DNA of 64,000 nt from Heterohyrax brucei (Eukaryota; Chordata; Mammalia; Hyracoidea; Procaviidae): the NCBI GenBank assembly GCA_028571685.1, contig CM053162.1, forward strand, positions 68,498,351-68,562,350, given 5' to 3'. Shown here piece by piece: positions 20,855-32,689 of the stretch (positions are counted from its first letter, which is position 1; each line of letters starts with the position of its first letter). Below the pieces are notes generated by a model that was not told where the DNA came from, did no database searches, and saw nothing but the letters and a program-made list of their open reading frames with translations. The position numbers and the translations under genes are program-made.

Positions 20855-21896
20855 GGTTGGATTTTTTCCTTAAGTGTCCAGCCAAGGTCTGTTGCTTTTT
20901 GGGCATCTGGAGGTTGTTTAGTTTCTCTGGTGTTGCCTTAATAGGAGTGAAGTAGAAGTTGATCACCAGTTACCTCTACTTACTCCAGCGACTGGGCCCA
21001 GTGGAATCTTTGTGAGAGCAGGTTCTGCATCCTGGCTAGAAAAGACATGGCCCCACTTATGGAGTCACTAGTCAGCTGTCAACTGACCCTACATGTGGAT
21101 CATTCAAGATTGGAAGATATGTTGTCAGGCTGCACTACAGTTATTTCTCTAGGTAGTCTTCTTTTGAAAGTTCAAAACTATCTGATAGCTTCCAGAAACA
21201 GTCAGGCTGTCAGGTGTGCAAGCCACACTTTCCAGCTGGCAATGGAGGGACCCCAGATGCTGTCCCCAGATGTTATGATCTAGTTCAAAGCATGGACAGG
21301 CTACTATCCTGCTGTCATCAGCTTCTGGGACCTATGTGAAGGGCAAACTGTGGTAAACACAGCTTTTCTTCTGGGGAAGCACTCCCCAGGCTGGCACTGC
21401 CTATTAGCCTGGGAATTAGCCCCTGCTGAGGCCACCACTTGGGTAGCCCCACCTCTCCCTCAATCAGACAAGACTATGTCCCACAGAGGCTCGTCTGCCC
21501 ACTGGGAAATAGCTGAATCAATGACGGAAGTTCAGAAAGAGGGGTAGAGGGCCGTAGTGCTCAGAGTCCAGAGACAGGCTCTCAAAGTGTGGCTCTTCTA
21601 CCCACTGGTCACTTTAGCAGTGTGGCAGAACTTTGCTGCCAGTTAAGCCCAATCACTACCACAGGCTAACAGAAAAGAAGAGAGTTAAGACTGGTAGTTA
21701 CTACCAGAGCCAGCCCTTCAACAAGGGCAGGGATCAGTGAAAGAGAAGAAATTTCCAGTTCAGGGGCATGTAGTCCAAAATGACAGCCTTGTGCCATGTC
21801 CTAGGGCTCACTGGGTGTCCAGAAGACTCCATTTAATTATCAAGCCTGGCCTAGTTCTCACAGGGAGTTAACTAGACCTGTGTCTAGTCCACGATC
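20855..21896 (-). repeat. L1 5' UTR
   Basis: About 1 kb, richer in G+C than its flanks, between the ORF1 start and the RTE junction. It is the expected site of the L1 internal promoter. The short frames in it are not conserved. Its presence means this L1 was not 5'-truncated on insertion, and that the loss of the RT region was a later internal deletion. Confidence 0.7.
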
Positions 21897-21915
21897 TTCT
21901 TCTTCTTCTTTTAAC
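21897..21915. repeat. (TTC)n tract and L1 target-site duplication
   Basis: TTCTTCTTCTTCTTTTAAC at the L1 5' boundary. TTCTTTTAAC here (21906-21915) pairs with TTCTTTAAC at 17615-17623 on the other side of the L1. Confidence 0.7.
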
Positions 21916-22060
21916 AATTTAAAGAGCTCTCTTGCAGCAGATTTGCTCAGTGCAATGAGTCATTTGATTTCTTGATGGCTGTTTCCTTGAGCATTGATTA
22001 TGGATACAAGCAAAATGAAATCCTTGACAACTTCAGTCTTTTCTCTGTTCACTATATATG
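21916..22060 (-). repeat. RTE (BovB-like) LINE, right part
   Basis: Continues the element broken at 17623. TGCAGCAGATTTGCTCAGTG, CATTTGATTTCTTGATGGCT and ATTGATTATGGATACAAGC match the corresponding part of the RTE at 49240-49440. Confidence 0.8.
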
Positions 22061-22765
22061 TCTTTGATAGACATATACATATCTGTTGGCTACCTTAGGC
22101 TATGAGGAAGTAATGAGACCAACTATCAGTGACTTGAAACAAGACAGGTATCCTTCTCATTCATAGTCAATATTGTTTAATGGAATAGTTTGCTTCATTT
22201 AGTAACTGAGACACTGTAGATTGACAGAAAATCAAGTATCTAATCATGAAGATTAAGGGTTTATGATGGCAGGAGAAGAAATAACTGGTGCTTCAGAGTC
22301 CCACCCTGATTACTTACATTGGCCATAGCTAGTCGCTTACCCTGCCTAGCTATAATGAGTGGGGAAGAACAACTTATGGATCCCAGATGTCTAATTCCAG
22401 ATGTCTAAAAAGTGAGAGTAAATATCTGTGGGGAGTTGACTCTGACTCACAGTGACAACACAGCCTTTCTTTTCTATAAAAATACTTCTTACATCAATTC
22501 AGTTTGAGTTGTGTTACAATTTTAGTTAACTGTACTATCCTTCCCAAGAAATACTCTAAAGTCTTACATTAGTCAATACAGCTGTAGTTTTACTTCCATC
22601 TTCTACATGTGATACAAAACCCCATATGATTTTCCTGTTATTAAGGAAATCTGTGACAGTTATTTAATATTATCTTCTGGGAACACAGAATTGAACAGGC
22701 ATGACTCAGCCTGATTCACCTGAGCAGTTATCTATCTATCTTGTCACCTGCACACTTATCTATGG
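22061..22765. other. Mostly unique sequence with a SINE scrap
   Basis: A minus-strand AfroSINE tail scrap (GAGTTGACTCTGACTCACAG, about 22432-22466) is the only repeat I see. Confidence 0.45.
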
Positions 22766-22942
22766 TACTAAACCCAAGTCAAACCTGTGGCTATCAACTC
22801 AATTTAAACTCATAGTGACCTTACAGAGGACAGAGTAGAACTGCTTCACAGGGATTTCAAGAAGCAACTGGCAGCCAGTAGATTTGCACTACCCACCTTT
22901 TTGTTAGCAGCCAAGTGCTTAACTACCATGGTACCAGGTCTA
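22766..22942 (-). repeat. AfroSINE
   Basis: Complete copy, with a duplicated CAACTGGCAGCCAGTAGATT in the body. First of four SINEs in 830 bp. Confidence 0.88.
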
Positions 22943-23047
22943 ATGAGAGTTAAAAAAAGGAGAAGAAGAAAACTGAACATAGCCCAGCAGACATATTCTC
23001 CTACAGGAGGAATGTCACATTGAGAACTAAGGACCCCTAACCTGGTT

Positions 23048-23216
23048 GAGGAAATCCTGGTGCTGTAGTGAGTTAAGTACTAAGTCTGCTAAGCAAAATA
23101 TCAGCAGTTAAAATCCACCAGGTTCTCCTTGGAAACTCTATGGGGCAGTTGTTCTCTGACCTATAGGGTCACTATCAGTTGGAACTGACTTGATGGCAGT
23201 GGATTTAAGTTTTTAA
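23048..23216 (+). repeat. AfroSINE
   Basis: Complete copy: GGAAATCCTGGTGCTGTAGT at the head and TGACTTGATGGCAGTGG at the tail. Confidence 0.92.
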
Positions 23217-23226
23217 ACTAGTTGAG

Positions 23227-23390
23227 GGAATCTCTTGAGGCATAGTGGTTAATTTTTACAGCTGCTAGCCAAAAAGTTGGCAGTTTGAATTCAGCAGTTG
23301 CTCCTTGGAAACTTTATGGGGCATTTCTGTTCTGTCCTATAGGGTCTCTATGAGTAGGAGTTGACTTGATGGCAGTGTGTTTGTTTGTAA
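23227..23390 (+). repeat. AfroSINE
   Basis: Complete copy. Same orientation as its neighbour and about 10 bp from it. Tail GTTGACTTGATGGCAGTGTG. Confidence 0.9.
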
Positions 23391-23411
23391 ATTGGTTGGA
23401 GTTAAGAATTA

Positions 23412-23592
23412 AGAGTTCTGGTGTACAGTGGTTAAGAGTTCGACTAACTAAAAGGTTGGTTTGAACGCATCAGCAGCAGTTCTTGGGCAAAAGATGCAGC
23501 AGCCTCCTTCTCTATAGGTTCACGGCCTTGGAAACTCAATGGGGGAGTGCTATTCCGACCTTCAGGGTTGTGTGAATGGGAATCCCTACCAA
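23412..23592 (+). repeat. AfroSINE, long variant
   Basis: Has the extra central module (GGGCAAAAGATGCAGCAGCC, TCTATAGGTTCACGGCC) between the head and TTGGAAACTCAATGGGGGAG. Third direct copy in the row. Confidence 0.8.
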
Positions 23593-24512
23593 GCAGCAGG
23601 TAATCTTAGAAGTTGTATTAGTAAACTGATTGGTTATCAGGAACTTGGGAGATGGGGACATTTCAGGGACCAAGTACAGCGTGGAGAAGCAGACATTCTA
23701 AGAGCTGTTAGTAGTTCAGTGTGGCTGGCACAAAAAATAAATAAATAAAATCATGAAGCATTAGGGAAGGCAAGAAGAAAACGAGGCTTCGGAGTATAGG
23801 TGGGCATCATATTTGAAAGGGCTTGGCTACAAATCTCAAGGGCCATAGACCATGACGGCAGCAGGGCTCTGCCCTGCCAGATTCAGGTCTTTAAAGAAAG
23901 CTGTCAGAAGTGTGTTCTCCTCTTTTTAGTAAATACCATTGGTAGCTGAGAAAGATGTCATCTACTGCTTACTGCTACTCTGTGATATTGAGGCCCACGT
24001 AAGTGGACCGGCCTTCTTGTTTGCTCTAATAGTCCTAAAAGAGTCAGTCATACGGTTTACAATTCTCCTCCTTGTCTTGTGTATACTTTCATTTATTTCC
24101 ATCCTATTCCATTCCACAAAACGTTTGTTTTCTTACAACACATTAAAAAATTAAAAGCTTAAAACTAGCCGAAGCTAACTAAAGCTGTGTATGCATTCCA
24201 GTACAAGTGATCAAAAGAATGGTTTTGAAATTTTCAAAGAAAGGGGAAGGAAAAGGGGGCTCACATGGCTATATATATATAAAGAACAAACAAGCAAAAA
24301 CAGCAGATCAAGTAAAAATACAACCTTCCTCAATAGTAATAACAGATGATAATTCATCTTGGGTGTTTTTTCATGATATTTCCTTGAAGAATTCAGAGAC
24401 AAATTATCTGGGGAACACTTGGCTAAGAGAAAGGATGAGGAAACACATTTGAGAAAAATAAAAAACTCACAAGAGATAAATAATGTGTTGTATGTCACAT
24501 AAACAATGTGAC
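23593..24512. other. Unique sequence
   Basis: No repeat or exon recognised. The open frames on opposite strands at 24207-24498 overlap each other and look non-coding. Confidence 0.45.
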
Positions 24513-24563
24513 ACTATGTACATATACACTCAATGAAGAAACCATAGAGACTTAGATAAGTGG
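24513..24563 (+). repeat. Small L1 ORF2 fragment
   Basis: TATGTACATATACACTCAAT and GAGACTTAGATAAGTGG match the start of the L1 at 25111-25160, so the same part of ORF2 occurs twice 600 bp apart. Confidence 0.7.
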
Positions 24564-24597
24564 TGACATCACTTTAGTGCTTCTTAAACATTGACTC

Positions 24598-24760
24598 AGA
24601 GACCTGATGGTATAGGGTTATTAATTAAAAGATCATCAGTTTCAACCAATCAGCACTCCTTGGAAAACAGGTAGAATAAGGTAGTTCTACTCTGCCCTGT
24701 AAGATCACTACGAATTGGAATTAACTCGAAGGCGACTGGTTTGGTTTTGGTTTTGGGGAA
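24598..24760 (+). repeat. AfroSINE
   Basis: Diverged copy. The tail GGTTTGGTTTTGGTTTTGGG shows the (TTTGG/TTTTGG)n simple 3' end typical of this SINE. Confidence 0.88.
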
Positions 24761-25110
24761 ACACTGACAATTTTATTTCAGGCAGACTCAAACTGACAAA
24801 AATCTCTTTATAATCCTTGAATATGGAATTCAAGCAAAACGTCAAAAATAACCCTGTTTGAGTACAAGCTTTTATGCCCAAATTTTCACTAGTAACCCAG
24901 ATCGCATGCCAGACAACAATTTCTAAAAATACAATTACATGTTCTTCTTCCATATCTACTATTATTGGAGAACAAAGATGACAGATTTGTTTGTCAACCG
25001 TGCATTAGGATACTCATGGTTAACATAAATGTTAATCAGGGTTATGATAGTAGCTCCAGGGATTATGGTAATTCTATGGTATACAATGCAAGCATGGATA
25101 TTTAAATTCC
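24761..25110. other. AT-rich sequence
   Basis: No repeat assigned. It lies between the SINE and the clear start of L1 homology. Confidence 0.35.
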
Positions 25111-26560
25111 TATGTAAATATACACTCAGTGGAGAAACTAAGAGAGACTTAGATACGTGGAAAAACCTACCCTGCTCATGGATAGGAAGACTTAACATTG
25201 TGAAAATGTCTGTTTTATCCAAAGCAATCTACTTATATAATGCAATCCCAATACAAGTTTCAGCATCATTTTTTAATGAGATGGAGAAACAAATCACCAA
25301 TTTTGTTTGGAAAGGGAAGAAGCCCTGGATAAGTAAGGTACTAATAAAGAAAAAGAACACACTGGGAGGCCTCTCATTACCTGAACTTAGACCGTACTAT
25401 ACTGCCAAAGTGGTCAAAACAACCCGGTACTGGTACAAGAACAGACAGATCGATCAATGGAACAGAACTGAGACCCCATTGATATTCGACAAAGGCCCTA
25501 AGACATTAAACTGGGGTAAAAACAGTATCCTCAACAAATGGTGCTGGCAAATTGGATATCCATCTGCAATAAATTGAAACAAGATCCATGTCTTACACCT
25601 TATACAAAACCAACTCAAACTGGATAAAAGACCTAAATATCAAATCTAAAACGATAAAGCTCATCCAAGAAAAGGTAGTAACAACAATGGAAGTTTTAAT
25701 ACACAATGTAGGCAGACTTCAAAATCTGTTAAACAAACCACTATCAACAGAAGAGAAAATAGATAAATGGGAACTGTTAAGAATCTAACACTTTTGCTCA
25801 TCCAAAGGCTTTATTAATAGAATTAAAAGGCCACTGACAGAATGGGAAAAAATATTTGGCAACTATATGTCAGACCGATGCCTGATCTCTGTAATTTACA
25901 AGGTACTACAAAATATCAATAAGAAGAAGATAAATCATCCCAATTAAGCAATGGGCAAAGGAGATGGACAGACATTTCTCTAAAGCGGAGATCCAGGCAG
26001 CCCAAAAAACACATGCAGATATGTTCATGATCTTTAGTTATTAAAGAAATTCAAATCAAAACTACAATCAGATACCATCTTACTTCAACAAGGTTGGCCA
26101 TGATTCAGAAAACACAAAACAACAAACACTGGAGAGGCAGTGGAGGAAGTGTAATACTCCTACACTGTTGGTGGGGTTGCAAAAGGGTCCAGCCTCTTTG
26201 GAAAGCAATCTGGCACTTCCTTAAAAAAATGGATATAGATATACCATTTGACCCAATAATTCCACTACTTGGAATATATCCTACAGAATCAAGGCCATTC
26301 ACACCAACGGATATATGCACAAGAATGTTTATCACAGCACAGTCCATGATAGCAAAAAGATGGAATCAACCCAAATGTCCAACAACAGAAGAATGGATAG
26401 CTAAACTATGGTACATATACTCAATGGAGCACTACACAATAATAAAGAATAACGATGATTCCAGGAAACATCTCCTAACCTGGTTTCAACTGGAAGGCAT
26501 TATGTTGAGTGAAAGTAGTCAGCGACAAAGGGACAAATATTGTATGAGACCTCTATGATA
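25111..26560 (+). pseudogene. L1 ORF2, 5'-truncated reverse transcriptase C-terminal region
   Basis: Encodes the part of the L1 polymerase protein downstream of the RT catalytic motifs. The longest open piece (to 25577) reads NLPCSWIGRLNIVKMSVLSK, FVWKGKKPWISKVLIKKKN and GGLSLPELRPYYTAKVVKTT. The frame breaks at the TGA near 25577, continues at 25588-25788 and resumes at 26094-26558 with the Cys-rich end LLHCWWGCKRVQPLWKAIWH and WNQPKCPTTEEWIAKLWYIY. The endonuclease and RT active-site region are absent because the insertion was 5'-truncated. Not functional. Confidence 0.95.
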
Positions 26561-27585
26561 AGATCTCAAAAACAGACTTGTTTATAGAAGAAAAGACTCT
26601 TTGACAGCTGCAAGGGAGGGGAGGGAGGAAGAGTGAGGGGGGAGGGTTTAGTTTAGATAGTTGGTAGAAATTTGGTTGGGTAAATCGGTGATAGCACACA
26701 TTAGAAACAAGAACAATGTTAAGTGGACTTCAGCATAACCTGAATACTCCTTCCATCTTCACCTAATATTGCAAGGACAAAGTAGCTGGGGCAGGGGGCA
26801 GGGGACCATGCTCTTAGGCAAAATCGAGGACAATTGGCACAACTAGCATTTTGCTAAGAGAGCTCTCTGCACCTCACTTTGGAGAGCGGCAGCTGGGGTC
26901 TTAAAAGCTTCCAAGCTGCCATCTGAGGGCACAGCAAATGGTCCCAACTCAGCAGGAATGGATGCTCACCGAGGACCAAAATGACATGGGATAAAGACAA
27001 CCCAGAAGATAGAGAGACCCACATGAATGGGTACCTACATCAACTTGGGACCGGAAGAACTGGATGATGTCTGGCCACCACCACTGACAGCTGCGATGAA
27101 GCTCACTAAGTTGAGTCTCACTGGCAACACAAGAATAAAAAGGGGTACACCCTGAAATCTCCACCAAAAGACCACAATTGATGGTCCAGCGGCTTCAGGG
27201 TTCTGCTGGGAGCATGGCCCCTGGCCCTGATGCTGCCCTTGCCCATAAATCATAATGAAGATCCACTCTTCAGACATGAATGGATTGGACTTGGTGATGC
27301 AGAGTGGCCATATATTGGAAGCACTTTATGGTTCTATGCATCTATAAGATATCACCCTGCTGAACCTTGGCTGGAGTAAGGGGAATGGGTGGAGAGGAGG
27401 GGAAAGGAGACTCCTGGGAGGATGAGACATGTATGGAGCAGAGAGGAATAGTGTGCTCTCACTGGGCAGGGAGAGCAGTGGAAGCTGCATATAGGTGGGC
27501 ATGTAAATTTATATGGGAATGTACATTTCCACTCAGTCATAATAAATATGTGTATATATATGTATATAGACACACACACACTCAA
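26561..27585 (+). repeat. L1 3' UTR and tail
   Basis: Follows ORF2 directly, with a G-rich purine tract near 26612-26650 (GGGAGGGGAGGGAGGAAGAG), a common feature of L1 3' UTRs. It ends with AATGTACATTTCCACTCAGTC, ATAATAAATATG and a short TA/CA-rich tail. Confidence 0.9.
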
Positions 27586-27639
27586 TGAAAGGTGCAAGCA
27601 CTAACAATATATTCTCATAATCACAGATAGAAATAAAAC

Positions 27640-27772
27640 AAACAAACCTGTGGCTGCTGTTATCATTCAAAGCAATTCTGTAGGACCCAGAAAAACTGAC
27701 CTATACATTTCTAAGGGTAGATTCAAACTGGCAACCTTTTGAGTTACCAGTGAAGCTATTAACCATTTGGAA
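27640..27772 (-). repeat. AfroSINE, diverged
   Basis: CCTGTGGCTGCTGTTATCAT at the tail end and GTAGATTCAAACTGGCAACC in the body are recognisable. Older than most copies here. Confidence 0.7.
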
Positions 27773-28529
27773 ATGTTGAGCTACAAACCCACTATCTTTC
27801 AGATTTTCCTTTTAAAAAATTTGTTCCATATCACTTCTTAAACTATGATGTTATATTGTAGTGTCAAAAGAGGATTAAAAGGCTTAAGAACTTGAATTAA
27901 GAAAGAAAGTATAATATACCCATAATGCTATTATCCTCAGATAAATCCCTTTCACTTCTTGTGATGTTAGGTAGGATAGTAGAGAGAGTTGTTTTTAATA
28001 GAAGGACCTAACTACACACATAGAGTTGTAACCTGATTATCTAAAACAAACAAACAAAAATAGGCAAAATGTTTACTTCAATATATTACATGAGATGTAT
28101 ATTTTTGGCTCTTTGTATGGCTGATGATTTTTCATTAACATATGAAAGACATAATTAGTCATGAAATTTTGGATCATAGCATGTATTTCCTAAAAACCGT
28201 ATATGTACTGTTCTATTTTTTTATGAAATTAATTTTTATGGTATGAGAATACAAAGGCCGACACATATTATCCTTTGTCATATAACCTTTATGTCAGTGT
28301 ATTTACAGAGTTCATCTCACTTTCTTATTCATAAATATTGCAACACTATGTTGAAATTTTAAAAAGATCAGTATACATTAGTTGTTCAATAGTTTATGAA
28401 TATTGTCATATCACAGCATTTATTTGTCACTTGTGGTTCTTTTATTTTTCATCTTCCCTTTGAAAACACCTTTTTAAGTTTCCTTTTCATTTCTTGTTCT
28501 CTTTATCACTTTTGTTTGTTTCCGGCTTA
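27773..28529. other. AT-rich unique sequence
   Basis: No recognisable feature. Confidence 0.45.
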
Positions 28530-28982
28530 GTCATGCAGTACCACTCCAACAGAAAATTCTATGCAGAGAAGGCTTCAGGAAGAGGAATTTTATTGTCATA
28601 GTTTAGTAAGCCACAAATCCGTTCGAAAGCTACAATCCATTCAATAGGAGAAATTATCATAGTCTGGTAGGTTAGGAGTCCGTATTCAATATAAGAGCAC
28701 CCTGGCACAGGGACCTGAGATCCAAAGGACACACTCTGTTCTCAGTGCTGGCCTCGTCGTCGTCGTATTCGGTTCCCAACTCTCTCTACTCGCTTGTCCC
28801 TTTTGTGTCTCACAAGCTGGTAACTTGAGTGCTGCCTCACCAACACAACGACTGTCCGTTTTTTCTCATCAGTGTCGCAGAGGCAGTATTCACAACATAG
28901 GGGAAGAATCAAATCACAGTGGGAGCCATGGCCAAGTCAAATCAATAATACATATTTTTAGGGGGACACAAAGGCAATCCCT
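28530..28982 (-). repeat. MaLR-type solo LTR
   Basis: Same subfamily as 10015-10461 (CCACAAATCCGTTCGAAAGC shared). It contains a short GTCGTCGTCGTC expansion near 28756-28768, which is CpG-rich and unusual for an old, methylated repeat. Confidence 0.85.
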
Positions 28983-29388
28983 AAGAGTCTCCTCTACTGT
29001 TTTTTGTGATGTTTGGTATTTATTGAATCTAAATGACAAGGTATGTTTCCACTGTTGAGGTTTCATTTCTGTTTCCCTTCTAAATGTACCATTTAATCTA
29101 ATTATTTCTTCAGAGTATTCTCTCTTCATTATGCTTTGCTTCTGATTCACAGATGCAATCAATGCCCCATTTTCATTTATTTAGGATATGAATTTCCTGC
29201 ATTTTTTTTTAATTTAGTTTCTATTGGTTCTTTTTGAAGATAAGACCCTGCCTTGAATCTTGTAGAAACTTGTGCTTTTCTCTTGTTCTAACTGCAGGAC
29301 CAATGTCGTTATAGCTTGCTGTCTTTTGTTGGCTTTAATTATCCTTGAACAATGGAGATTCTCAGCCACAGATTTACACTAGCGTTTG
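28983..29388. other. AT-rich unique sequence
   Basis: No recognisable feature. Confidence 0.4.
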
Positions 29389-29846
29389 GTGCTTTAGTTA
29401 TCTAGTGCTGCTTTAACAGAAATACCATCAGTGGATAGCCTTACAAAGAGAAATTTTCTTTGTCAGTAAGCCAAAGGTCCAAATTCATAGCGTTAGCTCC
29501 AAGGCAAAACTCTCTCTGCTGGCACTGGAGGAAGGTCCTTGTTGTCAAACTTCCCCTGAACTGGAACGTCTGAGGTGCAGGGACCCTGGCTTTTTCCAAA
29601 GAGGTGTGCTCAACTTTAGGTCCCAAATGTCTCTGCTAGCTCCTCTCCTTTATACTTCAAGAGATCAGCTCACCACACAAGGCAAACTTACACCTTGAAT
29701 CCTGATCTACCACCACAACTGCCACCTGTCCACTGTCATTAACATCATACAGGCAGGACTTCCAACACTGCGGAAACATCACACAGGAATTATGGCCCAG
29801 CCAAAATGCTATCGGCTTTCTAGGAAACATAATTGAGTCTATAATA
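29389..29846 (-). repeat. MaLR-type solo LTR
   Basis: Left end TAGTTATCTAGTGCTGCTTT, AACAGAAATACCATCAGTGG; internal CAGGGACCCTGGC; right end AACATAATTGAGTCTATAAT. Lies 400 bp from the previous LTR in the same orientation but belongs to a different subfamily, so the two are not the ends of one provirus. Confidence 0.86.
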
Positions 29847-32410
29847 CTCGGGAAGAAATAGGTTGTCCTTTTTGTACATTTGCATTTGGGGGAGTAACAT
29901 ACATTTAATTTCAAAGTGAAAGACCAGTAGATATGAAGAGCTATCACTGTGTAGTTGAGTTGACTTTAACTCAGCTATAATGGGATGGTGTCATTTCCCT
30001 TTATAAACAGCCTGGTTCTTCATATGCTGAGACAACAGTCTATGCTGATAGGTGGAAACCAAACTGTGGCTCCCGTCTTAATTTAAATCCCATCTTTCCA
30101 TGTCACCTACAGAGGATTCACTGTGCAGGGCCGCTGCTTTGCATAACTGTGCTGACTCACCCAATGGTTCAGCAGATCTCATTTGGAGACTCTGTGGTTT
30201 CCCCTTTCTTTCTTCTCCTTTTGGGCAACAGAGGAGAAATCAAAAGAGAACTGGAGAGGAAAAAAGACATTATACTTTCCCGGCTACACAAAACAAAAGA
30301 AAGTAATCACATATTTTCAGTATGTCTTACGTTTTTTGATTCTGTCACTAGACAGTGTGGATATGTAAAACAAATCTCCCCCATTTTACAAAGCTAATCT
30401 AAAGTATTCGATGAGCTTAATCTTGAGCACATTTCGGTTCATATAACCTCATAAGCTTCAATTCATGTCAGTTTTTTTTCTAGGAGTATGACAATTGCTA
30501 GATGTTACTTGGATTATAAGTTTTCTCTTTATTTTAGAGAATAGTTTTATGAAATTTGGACTAGGGTAAACTGAGGACTCCCACCCAGATAATACCGATT
30601 TAAAATAGATGCAAGTCCTCTTCCTAGCTTCCAATGTTTGTCTTAAATATCACTCTGAGGTTTCTGCAATGTGACTTTCTTTTTAGCTAGGTCTTTTTTC
30701 TTTCTTTTTTTTTTTTATCCTTATGTATTTTTTTTGTTGGTGATTTATAGTCAAGGAATCACTGCCAATTGAGAAAGAATAATTTGCATTTTATAATGTT
30801 AAAATAGCAGATGCTTAAAGGCTAAAATGTTAGTTAACATTTAGTATGGTTTTACTCAAATAGGTTATTTTATAAAGTTGTTATGATCTAATTTTTTGTG
30901 GTAGATAAAAAAGTGTATGATGGCTAAGAATTACAAATTTTTAAGCAGCATCTATTTCTCTCTGTACCAATATCCTTGAAACGGCTCAGGGTAAATTAAT
31001 GTAAGTTTTGACTAGTTTATATTTCATATGTGTAAAATGCATTTTCGTTTTACTTGTAATTCCCTAAGATAAATATGAACAAGAGAGCTTTAACCCCTTC
31101 AAAAATTTGGATTTTATACCCATATCCCAGTTGAATTAACAAGATTAAGACAACTGGTCAGATCAATTGGTTCACACTATTCAGTCAGCTCTGTAAATAG
31201 CAAGAAATAGACCAGTTTGCAGAATACAAAATTGTCTTCTTCTCAAGGTTTAGCAGATGGGGTCAATTTGGGGGCCATAAACAGATATACTTTAATGACC
31301 TAGGAAATGAAAAATGTGTAAAATGCTTCAAGAGATATAAAACAGACTTCTGTAATGATTAGTGCAAGGTAAAGTATGTTAAGGACAAAAACGATAATTT
31401 GATAACGTAAACATTCACTTTGCTTCTTTCAGCTTACATTGCCATTTAGTTTATTAATGATACACCACAGTATGGCTTGCTTTATTCCATACTGGGAAGA
31501 TAGAGAGCTCTAACTAGTCAAATTCAGAAGATGCAGAATATCTAAAATCATGTGGTCCTTGCCTTATTCTGCTTCAAACTATCAAATCTATTTTTTTAAT
31601 GCTGTTATTTCTCATAGGACTTTTATAATGCTGGCAAGCGACTCCATGGGCTACTCTATTTTTTTGTATTTCCATTGGTGAGACCAAATTATTTTATTTT
31701 GTCTTAGAGGTAGAATTGCATTGAACTCGATTATACTCAGCAATTGTTTGAATTGTTGCTTTTTATACAGAATTGGAGTTAGAATACCTTCAGATATGTT
31801 TTTCTACCCTACTGTAAGAAAATTAAAATTCAGTGGAAAACACAGCATATTATTACAACAGATAAAGTTGTCCATCTCAGTTTTGCAGATATCAGAGGAT
31901 TATATCACATGACCTTTACTGATACACTCTGAGCCTCTGGGAATAAAGGCTGTATAGCAACATTAAATATTGTTGCTCATATCTTCATCATCCAAATGTA
32001 ATCTTTAAATTGCTTAAGGTTCCCCTTTACTGTGACATCTTTTCTTTAACACCTCCATAATTGTAAAGATGGTTTTCATGAGTGTGTTAAGGTTTCTCTA
32101 TCTTCCCAGTGAATTGCCTGTTTAATGGGAGATAAGCAGCTTTGAAGGACTATTGAGATTATCAACATTCCATTTCCTTTGATTTCTTCATTTTCTAATG
32201 TCTTCAGGACCCTCTCTTCCCCACTGCTGAAAATCCATGCTGGGCAGTGTTGCTCTAAGGTGCAAAGAGCACAGAAGAACGGAACTGGGAGACAGAAATT
32301 CCATTCCTAACTTTGTCGTTAACATCTTAAAAACTGTCACTTGATTAACTGCAGAACTGAGTGACAAGACTTGGGAATGGCATGGTTGTTTAATAATGCC
32401 TATCATATAT
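29847..32410. other. AT-rich unique sequence, largest repeat-poor stretch of the left half
   Basis: About 2.5 kb with no SINE, L1 or LTR recognised. Frames at 30100-30397 overlap in three phases and look like chance. Nothing supports an exon. Confidence 0.45.
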
Positions 32411-32562
32411 CTAGAAAACCAGGTGGCACAGTGGTTAAATGCTATGGCTACTAACCAGAAGGTTGGCAGTTCAACTCTACCAGGCATTCCTTGGAAACTG
32501 ATGGGTCAGTTCTACTCTGTCTGTAACATTGCTGTGACTCAGAACTGATGCCATGGCAGCGG
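32411..32562 (+). repeat. AfroSINE
   Basis: AAAACCAGGTGGCACAGTGG at the head, GAACTGATGCCATGGCAGCG at the tail. Confidence 0.9.
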
Positions 32563-32650
32563 GTACTACATATGTATGTATTTCTCACCATAGGCCGATC
32601 AGCTGGGTGGCACTCTTATTTTTTTTTTTAATGTATCTAATGGAAGTCCA

Positions 32651-32676
32651 ACTCGATGGCACTTGGCTAGCTTGGG
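32651..32676 (+). repeat. 26-bp insertion of SINE/RTE 3' tail
   Basis: ACTCGATGGCACTTGGCTAG followed by CTTGGG, which is only the very end of the shared AfroSINE/RTE tail. It is flanked by an exact 13-bp direct repeat TAATGGAAGTCCA at 32638-32650 and 32677-32689, the signature of target-primed insertion. Confidence 0.75.
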
Positions 32677-32689
32677 TAATGGAAGTCCA

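Noticed and set aside
25029-25577. The longest open frame in the window (182 codons) as a host gene
   Set aside because: Its translation is the L1 ORF2 region downstream of the reverse-transcriptase motifs, and the frame is followed by further broken L1 pieces and an L1 3' UTR.
26094-26558. Cys/Trp-rich 154-residue frame as a zinc-binding protein
   Set aside because: It is the Cys-rich C-terminus of L1 ORF2; the copy at 11488-11930 has the same text.
28530-29846. The two neighbouring LTRs as ends of one provirus
   Set aside because: They differ in subfamily text and only about 400 bp of unrelated AT-rich sequence lies between them.
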